Positions 53,736 through 64,000 of a stretch of 64,000 bases of DNA are shown here, one piece after another. Origin of the DNA: Sabellastarte sp. h YS-2021. Lineage: Eukaryota; Annelida; Polychaeta; Sabellida; Sabellidae. The stretch lies in NCBI GenBank assembly GCA_964017235.1, contig OZ024931.1, forward strand, positions 104,798,221 to 104,862,220. The letters are read 5' to 3'. Positions within the stretch are counted from its first letter, which is position 1. Each line of letters opens with the position of its first letter. A program made the position numbers and the translations under genes. Below the pieces are notes generated by a model, which worked only from the letters and a program-made list of their open reading frames with translations, was not told where the DNA came from and ran no database searches.

Positions 53736-54004
53736 TAGCTAGAATAACTGCCGCTTGGTAGGTGGGAAGCTTACTAGAGACTTAAGACTGAACTCAAAGA
53801 GACATTAGTAGTCTGCGAGGGACATCAGCTGGTCCCACTGGTCGGTTACCAACCAACCCTGGTCCCCACTTTCTTTTCATAGACCTCCTCTGAGGTGGGG
53901 GAAAAATTTACAAGTTCAGTCCCTGGAGAGGCGACACTTGGAGCATGTCACTGCCACCTTGAAAACCCTTGGGTAAGATTACAGGCTGTAAAATTATCTA
54001 TGGG

Positions 54005-56510
54005 CTACTGGTGGATCTGCTCGGTAGCCACAATGGGCCCACATGAAAGAGTTCTGAATAATCCCAAGCTACATCCTTCAAGTAGAACTGTGTGAAGGTA
54101 TTGAAGGATTTATAATGACAGGCTGCTAATGGCTGTTCCAAGGAAACCCTGGACTAGAAGGCTTTATAGAAGCAGCAAAGGCCCTTACAGCATGGGCTTT
54201 AATCTGATGTAGACACTGGGATTCTTGATCAGAAAGCTCATAGCATAGGATCAGTCTCTTTTATCCATGATGAGATAGTGGCAGGAGATATATCTTTGTC
54301 AAAGTCTTTCTTGAAGGAGACAAAGACCAGTTCTTTATTTTACCTGAGGTCCTGTCCAGATAGTAGTGCAGGGCTCTAACTGGGCAAAGTGACCTGTCTG
54401 CCTTGAGAGACTTGTCCAGAGTTGGAGCCAGGGCCAGAATAACCACTGGGGCCACACTGTCTGGACCTTTTTTAGCCAGCTGATTCTTCACGAGAAGATG
54501 TTTTCCGATGTTTTTGTGTAGCCAAGCATGGATCTCACTAATGAGTTTGCCTGAATGCAGAACCAAGAGGAAGACAGTCTAGAAGGTCAGGTACTTAAAG
54601 GAAGCTTCTTTAAGGGGTTCGAAAGGAGCCTTTGTAAGCTGGTGTAGAACTAGGGAAAGGTGCCAAGAGGGCTGAATTCCCCAGTTTGTCTGCTATGGCT
54701 GATTTGTAGCCATCAATAGTACTAGGCTGTAACTTCCTGTCCTGGAACAAGTACAAGAGGAAGTCGATTTTTGAGATAATAGATGGTGCCCTGAAAGTCC
54801 AAACGATTATTGTGGCACCACTTTGTAAAAATGGTCCACTTTGCTTCATAGACTGATTTGGTTGAGACTCTTCGAGCAGCCTCGATTCGTGCTGCCATGA
54901 CCTTTGAGAAGCCTTGCTCCTTGATTGCTGAGGCTCTAGGAGCCATACACTGAGATTTAGGTTTGGCAGATTCCTGTGTGGAGTCTGATTGAATCATTGA
55001 GTAAGGAGATTTTGGCTCTACTAGATCCCAGAACTAGGGCATATTGGGCCACCCCAGTGCAATGAGAATAATTTGCAATCTTTTGCAAGGGTAGTCCCTC
55101 ATTTTTGCTACCACTTTTCCCAGAATGGCTGCTGCTGGAGACCTATGGGTCCAGGTCCTCCCAAAGTAGACTAAGTGCATCTGCTGCCCAATCTTGGAAG
55201 TCTCGGAGCGGTGACGCAAACGGGGGCAACTTGTTGAACCTGATTGCAAAAAGGTCTATTTTTGGTTGGAGCCACTTGGTACATATCAACTGAAAAACCT
55301 CTGGAAGGAGAGACCATTCTATCTGAAATATCTGGCTCAGCCTGGATAGCTTGTCTGCCACCACATTCAGCCAGCCTGGAATGTGTGAGGCCTTCCTTGA
55401 GGGCTACCTGTTTCCTGGAGTACCAGGTCAGAAGGGCACACAGAGGGCCCGACCTCATGCCTCCTTCCTTGTTTATATAGGCAATCACGGTGGTGGTGTC
55501 TGTAACTATAAGTATTACCTTGTTTGAGTGGAGGTCTTGGAACTCTTTTAGGGCTAAAAAGACCACCTTTAGTTCCAGGTAGTTCATGTGCAACCTTCTC
55601 TTGAGGCATGTGTAAAGATCTGAAAGACATAGCTGAGCAGATGGAGTGGCTCCCTTACAGGACATTTGCCTCTTGCAACCACCATTTTAAGTGTGCATGG
55701 CGAGATCTTGGGATCGGGATCACCTGTTCCAGTGATTCCGGGGTCTTCCAATGATTTTTCAGATGCCACTAGATTGGTCTCATATGGAGCCACCCTAAAT
55801 GGACTTGCTTCTCTGTAGCTATTAACAGGCCTATGAGTGACATGAGCTGCCTGATCTGACAGGAGTGTGAGTTGAGAAGCCCCCGAATCTTCAAGTTTAA
55901 GGCCTGACACTGTTCCAAGGAGGGTCCCTGCCCTTTCTTGAGGTCGTACTGGTAACCTACGAAATCAAAGATCTTCTTGGGTTCCAGTTAAGATTTCTCC
56001 AGGTTTACTACCGAATTCCTGCCAGAGCTACTAAGGTCTGGGTATGCTGGAGACAAATTTGGCGGGATATGGATCTGACCAACCAATCGTTTAGGTACTG
56101 GTGGATTCTTATACCCTTGTTTTGAGCCATTAGTTTGACTTCCTTGACTACCATTGTGAATTCCATTGGAGCAGTGGACAGACCAAATGGCACTGCCATT
56201 TGTAGGACTGGTCCTGGACATGAAACAGGTATTTCAGGCCTGGATTTATTGGTATATGGAAGCAAGCACACTTGAAATCTATGGACGTTACCCATTCGCC
56301 TGTATGCAAGGAGGTCCTTATGCTCTCTGGTGTTTCCATTTTGAAAGTTTCTGATTTCAGATAGTTGTTCAGTGAGCTCAGATCTAGTATTTTCTCCATT
56401 TGTTGTTGGGCTTTGGTACCAAGAAAAGTCTGTTAAAGAAAGCCAGAGATGTCTGATTGTTGACCTTTTCTACTGCATTCCTTTGTATATGTGCATGTAA
56501 TGCTTCCATC
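54005..56510 (-). pseudogene. RT, RNase H, methyltransferase-like and recombinase remnants (element 4)
   Basis: Order on the minus strand: RT start (FNRLFLVPKPNNKW, FKMETPESIRTSL, GEWVTSIDF; about 56,150-56,460), degraded palm with DWLVRSISRQ near 56,080, RNase H pieces (HMNYLELKVVFLALKEFQDL, TDTTTVIAYINKEGGMRSG; 55,370-55,600), VADKLSRLSQ, ADALSLLWEDLD and LIALGWPNMP (55,034-55,364), recombinase pieces (CMAPRASAIKEQGFSK, QPSTIDGYKSAIADKLG, SEIHAWLHKN, CPVRALHYYLDRT; 54,260-54,997) and a C-terminal trace near 54,005. Many frameshifts and stops; YLDD is lost. Not functional. Confidence 0.85.
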
Positions 56511-56845
56511 GGGTAGCTGCAATAGGTACTGCAATAGTTTTCTAGTCACAACTGATTTACTTAACAGTGACAATCTCATAATAGCTTTTGCTCAGCTATG
56601 CAATCAGTTACAGGGCTGCATTTTTAAGATGGTATAGCTCACACAAGAGTATGTGAATAACATAGTTAAAGAAATACTGTTAATGCAATGGCTTTCAAGT
56701 TACAACTGATTTACTGAACATTGAAAATCTCAAAGTAGGTATTGCTCAGCTATGCAATGAGCTGCAGGTCACCAGTTTCACTATGTCACAGCTGACCCAA
56801 AAGTAGGTGAATACATGTAACATATATAAACAAAATATTCTAAAC
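56511..56845. repeat. 155-bp family, two units
   Basis: CAATAGTTTTCTAGTCACAA and ACTGATTTACTTAACAG at 56,530 recur at about 56,685-56,715; GCTGACCCAAAAGTAGGTGA is near 56,790. Confidence 0.8.
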
Positions 56846-57335
56846 TAGATTGGGCCAACTCGGCGCCAACATATCCCCAGACAGGTCATCACTCATGCCA
56901 CAGGCTTTGATCGGGGATTTTTTATGTAAGCCATTTGTTGTATGCCATAAATCTTGGGAAAAGTTATATGAACTTCAGCACATCAATCTACTAAGTTTAT
57001 ATCTTCCCAAGGAAGATGGTGTATCCCCAGACGCCAAATACATAACTCAACAGAGCATATTTTCAATCTTCCTGCAATGATAACTCTGAACCTATTTTCA
57101 AAGTATTTAAATGATTGATGATTGAATGTCCATTCCAAATTAATAATCCCAAAAGAGCATATCTGTTTCTATATTTGTTGACAAATAAAATATTATTTCT
57201 AACTCAACTCATCATACTTTTCAATTTTCCTGCAAAGGGTGACTCTGAACCTATTTTCAAAGTATTTAAATGATTCATAATCCCAAAAGCGCATATCTGT
57301 TTCTATATTTGTTCACAAATAAAATATTATTTAAA
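56846..57335. repeat. Unassigned sequence with a direct repeat
   Basis: About 158 bp from 57,063 (TCAATCTTCCTGCAATG) recurs from 57,221 (TCAATTTTCCTGCAAAG), sharing GACTCTGAACCTATTTTCAA or close forms and GCATATCTGTTTCTATATTT. A 76-codon plus-strand frame (56,850-57,080) precedes it; I do not recognise the product and do not call it a gene. Confidence 0.6.
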
Positions 57336-58051
57336 AATTATACATTATTTATATTATTATGTTATTATATTATTTTTAGAATTTGCATTGTTTTTCAGTT
57401 ATTCATTTCCTCAATTCCTATATATGTGGTCCATATATATGCAACCTAAATATGTGACACAATCTCAGTTCTGACTCCCCTTTGTCTTATTAGATAATGA
57501 AGCAAACCCCATCTCCCAACCCCACCCCACCCCTCTCCCCTTCTCCACACCTCTCTCACTGTTACAGAAGATCTGCAACCCCACTGAAAAGTCTGGTTCT
57601 TTGTTTCTCATTTGATATCATTCAATACCTTTGTTCATTTAGTGTCACTCAATAGCTGGAGGTCCCAGAGGTGGATGGGGGGTGGGACTACAAAGAGATA
57701 GAGTGCTACAGCACAAATGGTAAACAAACAAAAGGGGTAATCAAATGCAAAAAGCTCAGTTAATCTTATCACTAAAATAAAATCAAATATATAAATAAGG
57801 AATGTCCAACAGGAAAATTATATACCTCCAGAATTAAATATAAACTAGAAAAATGTTTTTGCTGACAAAAACGAAGCGGCCCTGATGAAAAAGTGTGAAG
57901 TAAGCCGTAAAAGATGTGAAGATATGCATCACAAGGAATACAAAATGTAAAGTTTATTGCATTGTGTATGTTACCATATTTAACAAATGAAAGAATGACC
58001 ACAGCTTGGCAGAAGAGAAATTGTAGGTGTGAAATTTACTTCTCAAAAGAA
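57336..58051. other. Spacer, nothing recognised
   Basis: AT-rich with a C-rich patch at about 57,508-57,548. No supported gene. Confidence 0.4.
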
Positions 58052-58890
58052 TGTATGTCCGATGCGCGGAAAAAGTGGCTCCTGGAAAAAATGCCTCCTA
58101 GAAAATATGCCTCCTAGGAAATATACCTCCTAGAATGAAGGCCTCCTGAATATTTTGTGACCAGGAAAAGTACCTCCTAAGAAAAAAAAGTTCTTTCAAG
58201 TATTATGACACTACAGGTTCACATTACAACTTCAGAGGCATCTTCATTTTTTCACTTGAGTCTTATAGTCCCCAATGCCTGTCAAAAATTCACAGTCTTT
58301 TACCCATTTTGCTTAGCTGTACAAAGGTATGTAAGTTTCTCTTGTAAGGTTTTGCTGGTGCTTCACACTCTTTTGGCTGGCTGCTCATCCCTGGTTTCCA
58401 TTAAGACAGGTGTCGTGTTTTTCTTGTAATTACATTTCTGCCCCTCCTAGTGCATCTAACTGCGATCAACTCCTTACAGAGGGGATAACCTATGTTGTAA
58501 TTTGATAAGAATGCATATTGTAAGCCATAAAGGCCACAACTATTTCATCAAGAAACCTCACAGCCATAAATCCTGCTTTTAAACTGCTCCAGAGTACAGC
58601 TGAAGGGATACCCTTTCAAGAAGATATTTGTAATTTGTACTTCACGATATTGTACGTTCTGGTTTTGACTGTACATATCTGAAATTAACATGTTTTGATA
58701 TTATACGTTATAGGTTTCATATGTAACATGTTTACAAGTTGAAATAACTTTTTTTTCTCAGGAGCCTTTTTTTCCTAGTCACAAAATATCCAGGAGGCAT
58801 TCTTTCTAGGAGGATTTTTTTCCAGGAGGCATTTTTTTCTGTGAGGCATTTTGTCCAGGAGGCATTTTTTTCCCCGGATTCTGTATGTCC
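58052..58890. mobile_element. Foldback element with minisatellite arms
   Basis: An 821-bp unit (58,061-58,881) has about 130-bp inverted ends, each built from repeats of ATGCCTCCTGGAAAAA type (18-19 bp). It is flanked by the 9-bp direct repeat TGTATGTCC at 58,052-58,060 and 58,882-58,890. Outer ends begin GATGCGCGG and, inverted, GAATCCGGGG. The middle encodes nothing recognisable. A 9-bp target duplication would fit a Mutator-like source; that is inference. Confidence 0.8.
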
Positions 58891-59340
58891 TACAGTCTTT
58901 GGTAATGTTCTCAGAGAAGAGGTCTCAAGTGAAAGGGTACACTGACCACAGACATTTCTGTTCAAAATGTCATTAGTATCAGACTTAAGTATAAAACACT
59001 AATTGAATGCAGTGGACTAAGATGCTTAAGAACTATTGTTTAAAATTACTGGTTGTTCTTCAACTAAAAACTTAACAAAACCACTAATAAAATCCAGTGA
59101 ACCAAAGTGTGTTACACTTTTTGTTCAAAAGTTACTGATTTTGCTTCAGAGTTATTGCTTACAAGAAAAATCAAGTTACAAACAAGTCAAGCTATAGTGC
59201 TAGAAAAATGTTACTGGATTTATTGGGAAAGAAAAGTATGAGTTTATATATTGCAATATTTATGAATGATTTAGCAATTGAAATTAAATATCTAGGCTTA
59301 GGAATAAGAGTAGGAGATCATGATCCATTCCACACTTCAA
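58891..59340. other. Spacer, nothing recognised
   Basis: AT-rich, no supported gene or array. Confidence 0.4.
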
Positions 59341-59500
59341 TAATGCACAAAATTAACACCAAACAAGTTACTGGACTTGGTGTAGCTGTAGAAAAAGTAG
59401 CCTAATAACATATTTTAACAAAATGCTGTGAACGCAATACTTTTCAAGTTATAAGTGATTTAGTGCATCACTTCAGGAATTTGAAGCCATTAAAGTTTCA
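59341..59500. repeat. 155-bp family relic
   Basis: Sequence from CAAGTTACTGGACTTGG through TTATAAGTGATTTAGTGCAT matches the end of the 155-bp array at 45,130-45,250. Confidence 0.7.
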
Positions 59501-60560
59501 AAAATTCATTTCCCACTTGAGCTAAAATTAATTAAATGTAGAAGTCTAAGTGAAATGGAAGAAAGTAAAAGAAAAGAAAACAATATACATTCGAAAGAAC
59601 AGCATAAATATTCCACTTTTTTTTGTTCCACTTTTGCTTCACACACACACATATATATATATCTATCTATCATCTCCCTCCATGAACTCCCCACTTCCCC
59701 CACTGAGGCCATTCTTTTTTCCAATCGCTTTTTGTGAGCACTAAAGGGGAGTTGGGGGGGGGGGTTCTTTCTGCATAGAAAGACTTTCCATGAATGTGCC
59801 TTTTGATAGATATCACACAACAGAGTTGGGGAGGAAGAAGAAAAGGACAAGTCATTCATTTCCACTCAGCTGGAGATACATAAAATGCTGTACAAGAAAA
59901 ACTGTTTATGAGAAAGTGTTTTTTTTTCAAGCATCTTATATTGTGAAAGAAGTCAGGTGTATACATTTGACCAATTTATATAGTCTATGTGAACAAGTAG
60001 CTAGATCATCAACTCCTTCTACAAAAGAAAAGTTGAATCAATTGAAGCTTTTTTTTCCAAAAAGGAAAAGTTATATCTCCACATTTCCAAATGAATGGAA
60101 TCAGAAGAATGTGGTTTTTTTAATCTGCCTAAAATTGGGAATTAATATTATGTGAAGACTGATCAGTTGCAATATGTTAATAACCACATCAGTGCATCAT
60201 AACTAGCTCATTTTTTTCTTTGAAGATGTCATAACTTCATAAACACTAAGAGATTAGGTTTGCCAGACAGCATAAATATTTTTAAGCATACATATGCCAG
60301 GTGTGGTTTTAAAAAGTGTTAAAATAAATGAGGAGGGAGCAAGAAGTATATATTTATCATGTTAAGATGGCCAAAGCCTCTTAAGTACAGGAATTTTAAG
60401 TGAAATGTTATACAAAATCTTACTTTAGTATAATCAATGTCAAGTTAAACTGATGTTACTGAACAGTAAATCAGTTAGGGGCTGAAAATCCTCATTTTCA
60501 CATCAAGATGGCCATGACTGTACTTGTATTGGAACTCCAAGGTGGAAAGAAAATAAGAAT
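59501..60560. other. AT-rich region with microsatellite
   Basis: Holds (CA)n(TA)n(TC)-type simple repeat at about 59,640-59,672 and a G-run at 59,754-59,764. Open frames on both strands are low complexity and not credible genes. Confidence 0.5.
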
Positions 60561-60599
60561 AAGTTATTCCAACAAAACGCCGAAATCCTGACCGTTTTT

Positions 60600-60996
60600 G
60601 AGATACAGACCAAGTACCCATTTTTAAAAAATTTATGAAAATAAAACGCCTCCCATTCAGGCATCTATGGTCCGATTGATGAGAAAATCCTTTCCAACCT
60701 TGGAAATTTGGTCTAGAATGTACCTGATAAATTTTATAGCTCAGGTGTGTGTGGTTTTTTCCGAAACGCGATGACGAGGTGTTTTGGAGGTATACTTAAG
60801 GTTACCTTAAATAAAGCTTAAGGTCTGCGCAAAGTATCTCAAAAATTTTTCCCGCTCCTATAGTTTTAAAGAAAGATAAGAAGGGAAGAAAAATTTGAAA
60901 GGCTAAGAAGTTATTCAAGGGAGACCATAATCCGGCGGCGGCGGTGATCAGTCAAACTTCGGTGAAAACAAATAAGCGTCCCTGACGGGCCGCTTA
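60600..60996 (+). repeat. Hairpin-ended repeat end, second type
   Basis: Ends with GGCGGCGGCGG (60,933) followed about 40 bp later by a hairpin AAGCGTCCC/GGGCCGCTT (60,974-60,995). The order (GGC triplets, then a terminal hairpin) is the same as in the GGATACAA family but the sequence is different. GAAGCGGCCCTGATGA at 57,876 is another trace. Confidence 0.55.
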
Positions 60997-61199
60997 ATTA
61001 TCAAACCACAAGAACAGATTTATAATAATAATTCAGAATTGAGAATTTTAAGAATGTGATTATCAACTGAAATGAGTTAGTAACTGTAGGAACTGTGTCA
61101 AAATTAACTGAGGCAAACTAAATAAAACTGGGCTAGTTGAGGGTTAAAAATCCCCTATTTTTACTACATAAGGCTATAATTTCATTAATATTGGACTTA

Positions 61200-62900
61200 T
61201 AGCTCACCAGAAAATAACAGTGTCCATTTTGCCTACTTGAATATGTTTAACCAGTTTCATTTTAAAAAGTTAAAAACTCAGCAAGCAGAGAGATAACACA
61301 CAAAAATAAGTACTTAAAAGCCTAAGATAGCCATAACATTATTAATAAAAATTTAAATAGACAGGCACTTCCTTTGAAAAATTCAAAGATTTCAGCTCTA
61401 TGACCCACATAGTTCGACAGTTACTGGGCTTTAAAGTGGTATAATATCCATAAACTGGGTCTCTGTGGGCATTTTACAATTGTTAAAGAGACCTTAGCAA
61501 TTAAACTACAGAGCTGAAACATTTTGGGGGACAAACATAACAAACAAAAATTATATATAATACAGTTTAAGACTTGTCACACTAAGCATTTCCAAATAAC
61601 AGGGCAAAATACGGAAAAAAATGTCAAAAAAGGTCACTTGGGGGAGTGTTTATGGCCCTCATACACAGGTTAAATGTCTACTAAAAGCCTTGATTTTCGG
61701 CACATGTAGAAAGGACATAATAATGCATTCCCAGATGGGATTTCAGCTCCATCAATCACATAGTTTAACAGTCACAGGGCTTAAAGGTGGCAAAAAGTCC
61801 AAATATTGGGTCTCTGTGGGCCTTTTAGAGATCTCGATGTGGCCTTCAAATTAAAGCTTCAGATTTATAATCTGTCACATACTAAGATTATACATAGAAT
61901 ATATATCTAATAAAGTTTGAAACTTCTCAGACTACCATTTCCAAGTTACAGAGCAAAATATGTGAAAAATGTCTTAAAAGGGTCACTCGGGTGGGTGTTT
62001 ATGGGCCTCATACACAGTTTAAATGTCTACTTGAAGCCATGATTTTTGGCACATGTAAAAAGAACATAATAATGTATTCCCAGATGAGATTTCAGCCCTA
62101 TCAGTCACATAGTTTAACAGTCACAGGGCTTAAAGGTGGCAAAAAGTCCAAATACTGGGTCTTTGGGAGCCCGTCAGAGACCTCAATGTGGCCTTCAAAT
62201 TAAAGCTTCAGACTTAAATTTGTCACATACTAAGATTACACATAGAATATGTATCTAATACAGTTTGAAACTTCTCAGACTTACCATTTCCAAGTTACAG
62301 GGCAAAATATGTGAAAAATGTCCAAAAAGGGTCACTCGGGTGGGGATTTATGGTCCTCATATGGGTTAAATGTCTATTAAAGGCCCAAATTTTGGAGTAC
62401 ATACAAGAAAAACATATTGATATATTCTCAGATGATATTTCACTTAGATGAGAGACATTGTTTGAAAGCTACAGTGCTTGAAGGTGGCAAAAAGTCCATA
62501 AATTGGGTCTCTGTGGGCAATTTTGAGACCTCAAGTCGGCCTAACAGGTAAACCTACAGCCTTTAAATTTTTCACAGACAAGCATTACATATAAGAGTTA
62601 CACCTAGAGCAGTTTGAGACTCATCAGAAGTACCACTTCCAAATTATAGGGCAAAATATGTTAAAAATCTAGGAAAAAAGTCCTAAGTGGGGTTTTTATG
62701 GGCCCCAAACACAATTTTCTCCTCAACTTAAAGTCTTGATTTTCGGCACATGTACTAAGAATATATTAATGTGTTCTCAGGTAAAATTTAAGCCAGATAC
62801 GCCTCATAGTTTGTGACCTAGAGGGCTCTAAGTGGTCAAAAGTGCAATTTCTGACCTTAAGGTGGCCATAAGTTCTTTATTATTTGGAGTTTAAGGTCAC
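61200..62900. repeat. 349-bp tandem array
   Basis: The landmark GCAAAATA(T/C)G recurs at 61,604, 61,953, 62,302 and 62,651 (349-bp steps). Units include TTTATGGGCCTCATACACAG, GGCACATGTA, TTTAACAGTCACAGGGCTT and GGGTCTCTGTGGGC. The outer units are diverged. Confidence 0.9.
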
Positions 62901-63067
62901 CTTAAAATAGGGATCTTCCTTTGGGCATCCTTAACATGTGTACCAAGTTTGAAAAAAAAAATATTAATTGGTTTTTGAGTTATTTCGTACACAAGGAAAT
63001 TTCTATGGCGGCGGCGGCACGACGGACCTGAATCCAATATATCCTCGACTTTCGTCTGGGGATATAA
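62901..63067 (+). repeat. Hairpin end downstream of the 349-bp array
   Basis: GGCGGCGGCGGCACGACGG followed by a hairpin TATCCTCGA/TCTGGGGATA (63,038-63,064) and AA before T. It has the same form as the ends at 45,487 and 53,458 and, like the end at 44,138, is followed at once by 155-bp repeats. Confidence 0.7.
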
Positions 63068-63560
63068 TGAAATAGTTTTCAAGTTACAACTGATTTACTT
63101 AACAGTGCGAACCTGAAAGTAGCTTTTACTCAGCTATGCAAGGAGATACAGCTCTGCAATTTTACTATTTTATAGCTGACCCAAAAGTAGGTTGATAACG
63201 TATTTAAACAAAATACTGTAAATGCAATAGTTTTCATGGTACAACTGATTTACTCAACAGTGAGAACCTCAAAGTAGCAATTGCTCAGCTATGCCATGAT
63301 CTACAGATCTGCAATTTTATTATGTTATAGCTGACCCAAAAGTAGGTGAACAACATATTTTTAGAAAATACTTTAAATGCAATAGTTTTCAAGTTACAAC
63401 TGATTTACTCAACAGTGGGAACCTGAGAGTAGCTATTACTCAGTTGTGCCATGAGCTACATGTCTGCAATTTACTATGTTATAGCTAATTCAAAAGTAGA
63501 CAAGACCACTGCCGTGGTATGATCTCCTGCCGCACTACATCAAAAAGTAGGTGAACAACA
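63068..63560. repeat. 155-bp tandem array, three units
   Basis: ATAGTTTTCAAGTTACAACTGA-type starts at about 63,072, 63,227 and 63,382, a 155-bp step, with GCTGACCCAAAAGTAGG in each of the first two. Confidence 0.88.
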
Positions 63561-63589
63561 TATTTGACAAAACTCCTTTAAATTGAATA

Positions 63590-63722
63590 GTTTTCCTTGA
63601 ATGCACATATTCCGCAGTTATGTACATGTAAGATATGCACTAAAAAGGTTTGGATATCTTCATTCCACCTCAAAGAAGGGGCCCAAGGTCTTACCCTTAC
63701 CCTGTGCTTTTCCACAGGTTGG
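63590..63722. repeat. Relic ~150-bp monomer
   Basis: AAGAAGGGGCCCAAGGTC and CCACAGGTTGGTTTGA match parts of the 42.9 and 52-kb repeat unit. Confidence 0.5.
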
Positions 63723-64000
63723 TTTGAGGCTCTCCCAAAAGTAGGTGAATGAGTTATTTGAGAAAAATTGGCCATCTGCAATACTTCTAGAGATAATTCG
63801 CATATACTCATTTTCAGTAGGCGAGTAATTAGCTATGGGTCTGAAACTTCACTATGTGAAGGCCCTTGCAAAAGTAGGTGAATGAGTTATTTGAGAAAAA
63901 ATTGGCTATCTGCAATACTTTTCAGAGATAATTCGCATTTACTCATTTTCAGTAGGTGAGTAATTAGCTATAGGTGTGAAACTTCACCAAGTGAAAGCTC
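63723..64000. repeat. 133-bp tandem array, continues past the window
   Basis: GCTCTCCCAAAAGTAGGTGA and GAGATAATTCGCAT(A/T)TACTC recur at about 133-bp spacing, the family of 43,090-43,985. Confidence 0.88.

Larger units (their letters stand above)
53466..56510 (-). mobile_element. DIRS-type retrotransposon, element 4 (5'-truncated)
   Basis: Minus-strand relic of the element 3 subfamily. In its own direction it begins within RT at about 56,510, where it abuts 155-bp repeat sequence. It passes through RNase H, methyltransferase-like and recombinase remnants, then a 3' region, ICR (53,659-53,735) and part of the right ITR (to about 53,470). The terminal 80 bp or so are missing, next to the end of the hairpin-ended repeat. 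Confidence 0.85.

Noticed and set aside
56850..57080. 76-codon plus-strand frame as a possible exon
   Set aside because: No recognised homology, no clear splice sites, and its end overlaps a direct repeat. Kept only as unassigned sequence.
59506..60155. Open frames of 119-121 codons on both strands
   Set aside because: Low-complexity AT-rich and microsatellite sequence, no recognisable domain.

Overview
The window looks like repeat-dense DNA from a metazoan nuclear genome, most plausibly a mollusc and perhaps a bivalve. Four things point that way: very long AT-rich tandem arrays, DIRS-type tyrosine-recombinase retrotransposons, tandem-repeat-bearing non-autonomous elements with hairpin ends, and one conserved animal exon (a CANT1-type calcium-activated nucleotidase) with a normal splice acceptor. 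Species cannot be settled from the sequence. There are no bacterial operons, rRNA genes, complete tRNA genes or CRISPR arrays.

Layout. 1-18.6 kb is one satellite of about 150 bp per monomer, with nested higher-order duplications; it decays from 18.6 to 19.2 kb. 19.2-23.5 kb holds a TA-flanked MITE, a dispersed repeat with a 139/146-bp array that recurs inverted at 48.0-50.1 kb, and a hairpin-bounded repeat with a 168-bp array. 23.5-45.8 kb is a head-to-tail run of three DIRS-type retrotransposons on the + strand: element 1 (23,547-30,009, nearly intact), element 2 (30,149-36,020, reverse transcriptase core deleted, recombinase open) and element 3 (36,237-45,813, decayed and split by a MITE and a hairpin-ended repeat). 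45.9-53.5 kb contains two inverted copies of a hairpin-ended repeat with roughly 150-bp arrays, a SINE-like fragment and the CANT1-like last exon on the - strand. 53.5-56.5 kb is a fourth, 5'-truncated DIRS copy on the - strand. 56.5-64 kb is repeat relics: 155-, 349- and 133-bp arrays, a foldback element and two more hairpin ends.

How the parts work together. The DIRS copies share one plan: inverted terminal repeat (ITR), ORF1 (gag-like, zinc-binding N terminus and RG-rich C terminus), then a reverse transcriptase/RNase H/methyltransferase-like ORF, then a tyrosine recombinase in a shifted and overlapping frame. Downstream come a purine tract, a small hairpin, an internal complementary region (ICR) that is the complement of the joined element ends, and the inverted ITR. 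The known model for such elements is a circular DNA intermediate templated by the ICR and integrated by the recombinase without target duplication. All three intact right ends here are followed by AGT.

Most notable observations: (1) a cysteine-rich domain conserved in all three + strand elements, just after the gag stop and in a different frame from the RT ORF; (2) a conserved purine tract and hairpin between recombinase and ICR in all four copies; (3) element 2 has almost perfect ITRs despite a deleted RT core, suggesting mobilisation in trans; (4) a family of A|T-inserted, hairpin-ended, array-bearing repeats; (5) nuclear-receptor-type half sites in several unrelated arrays.
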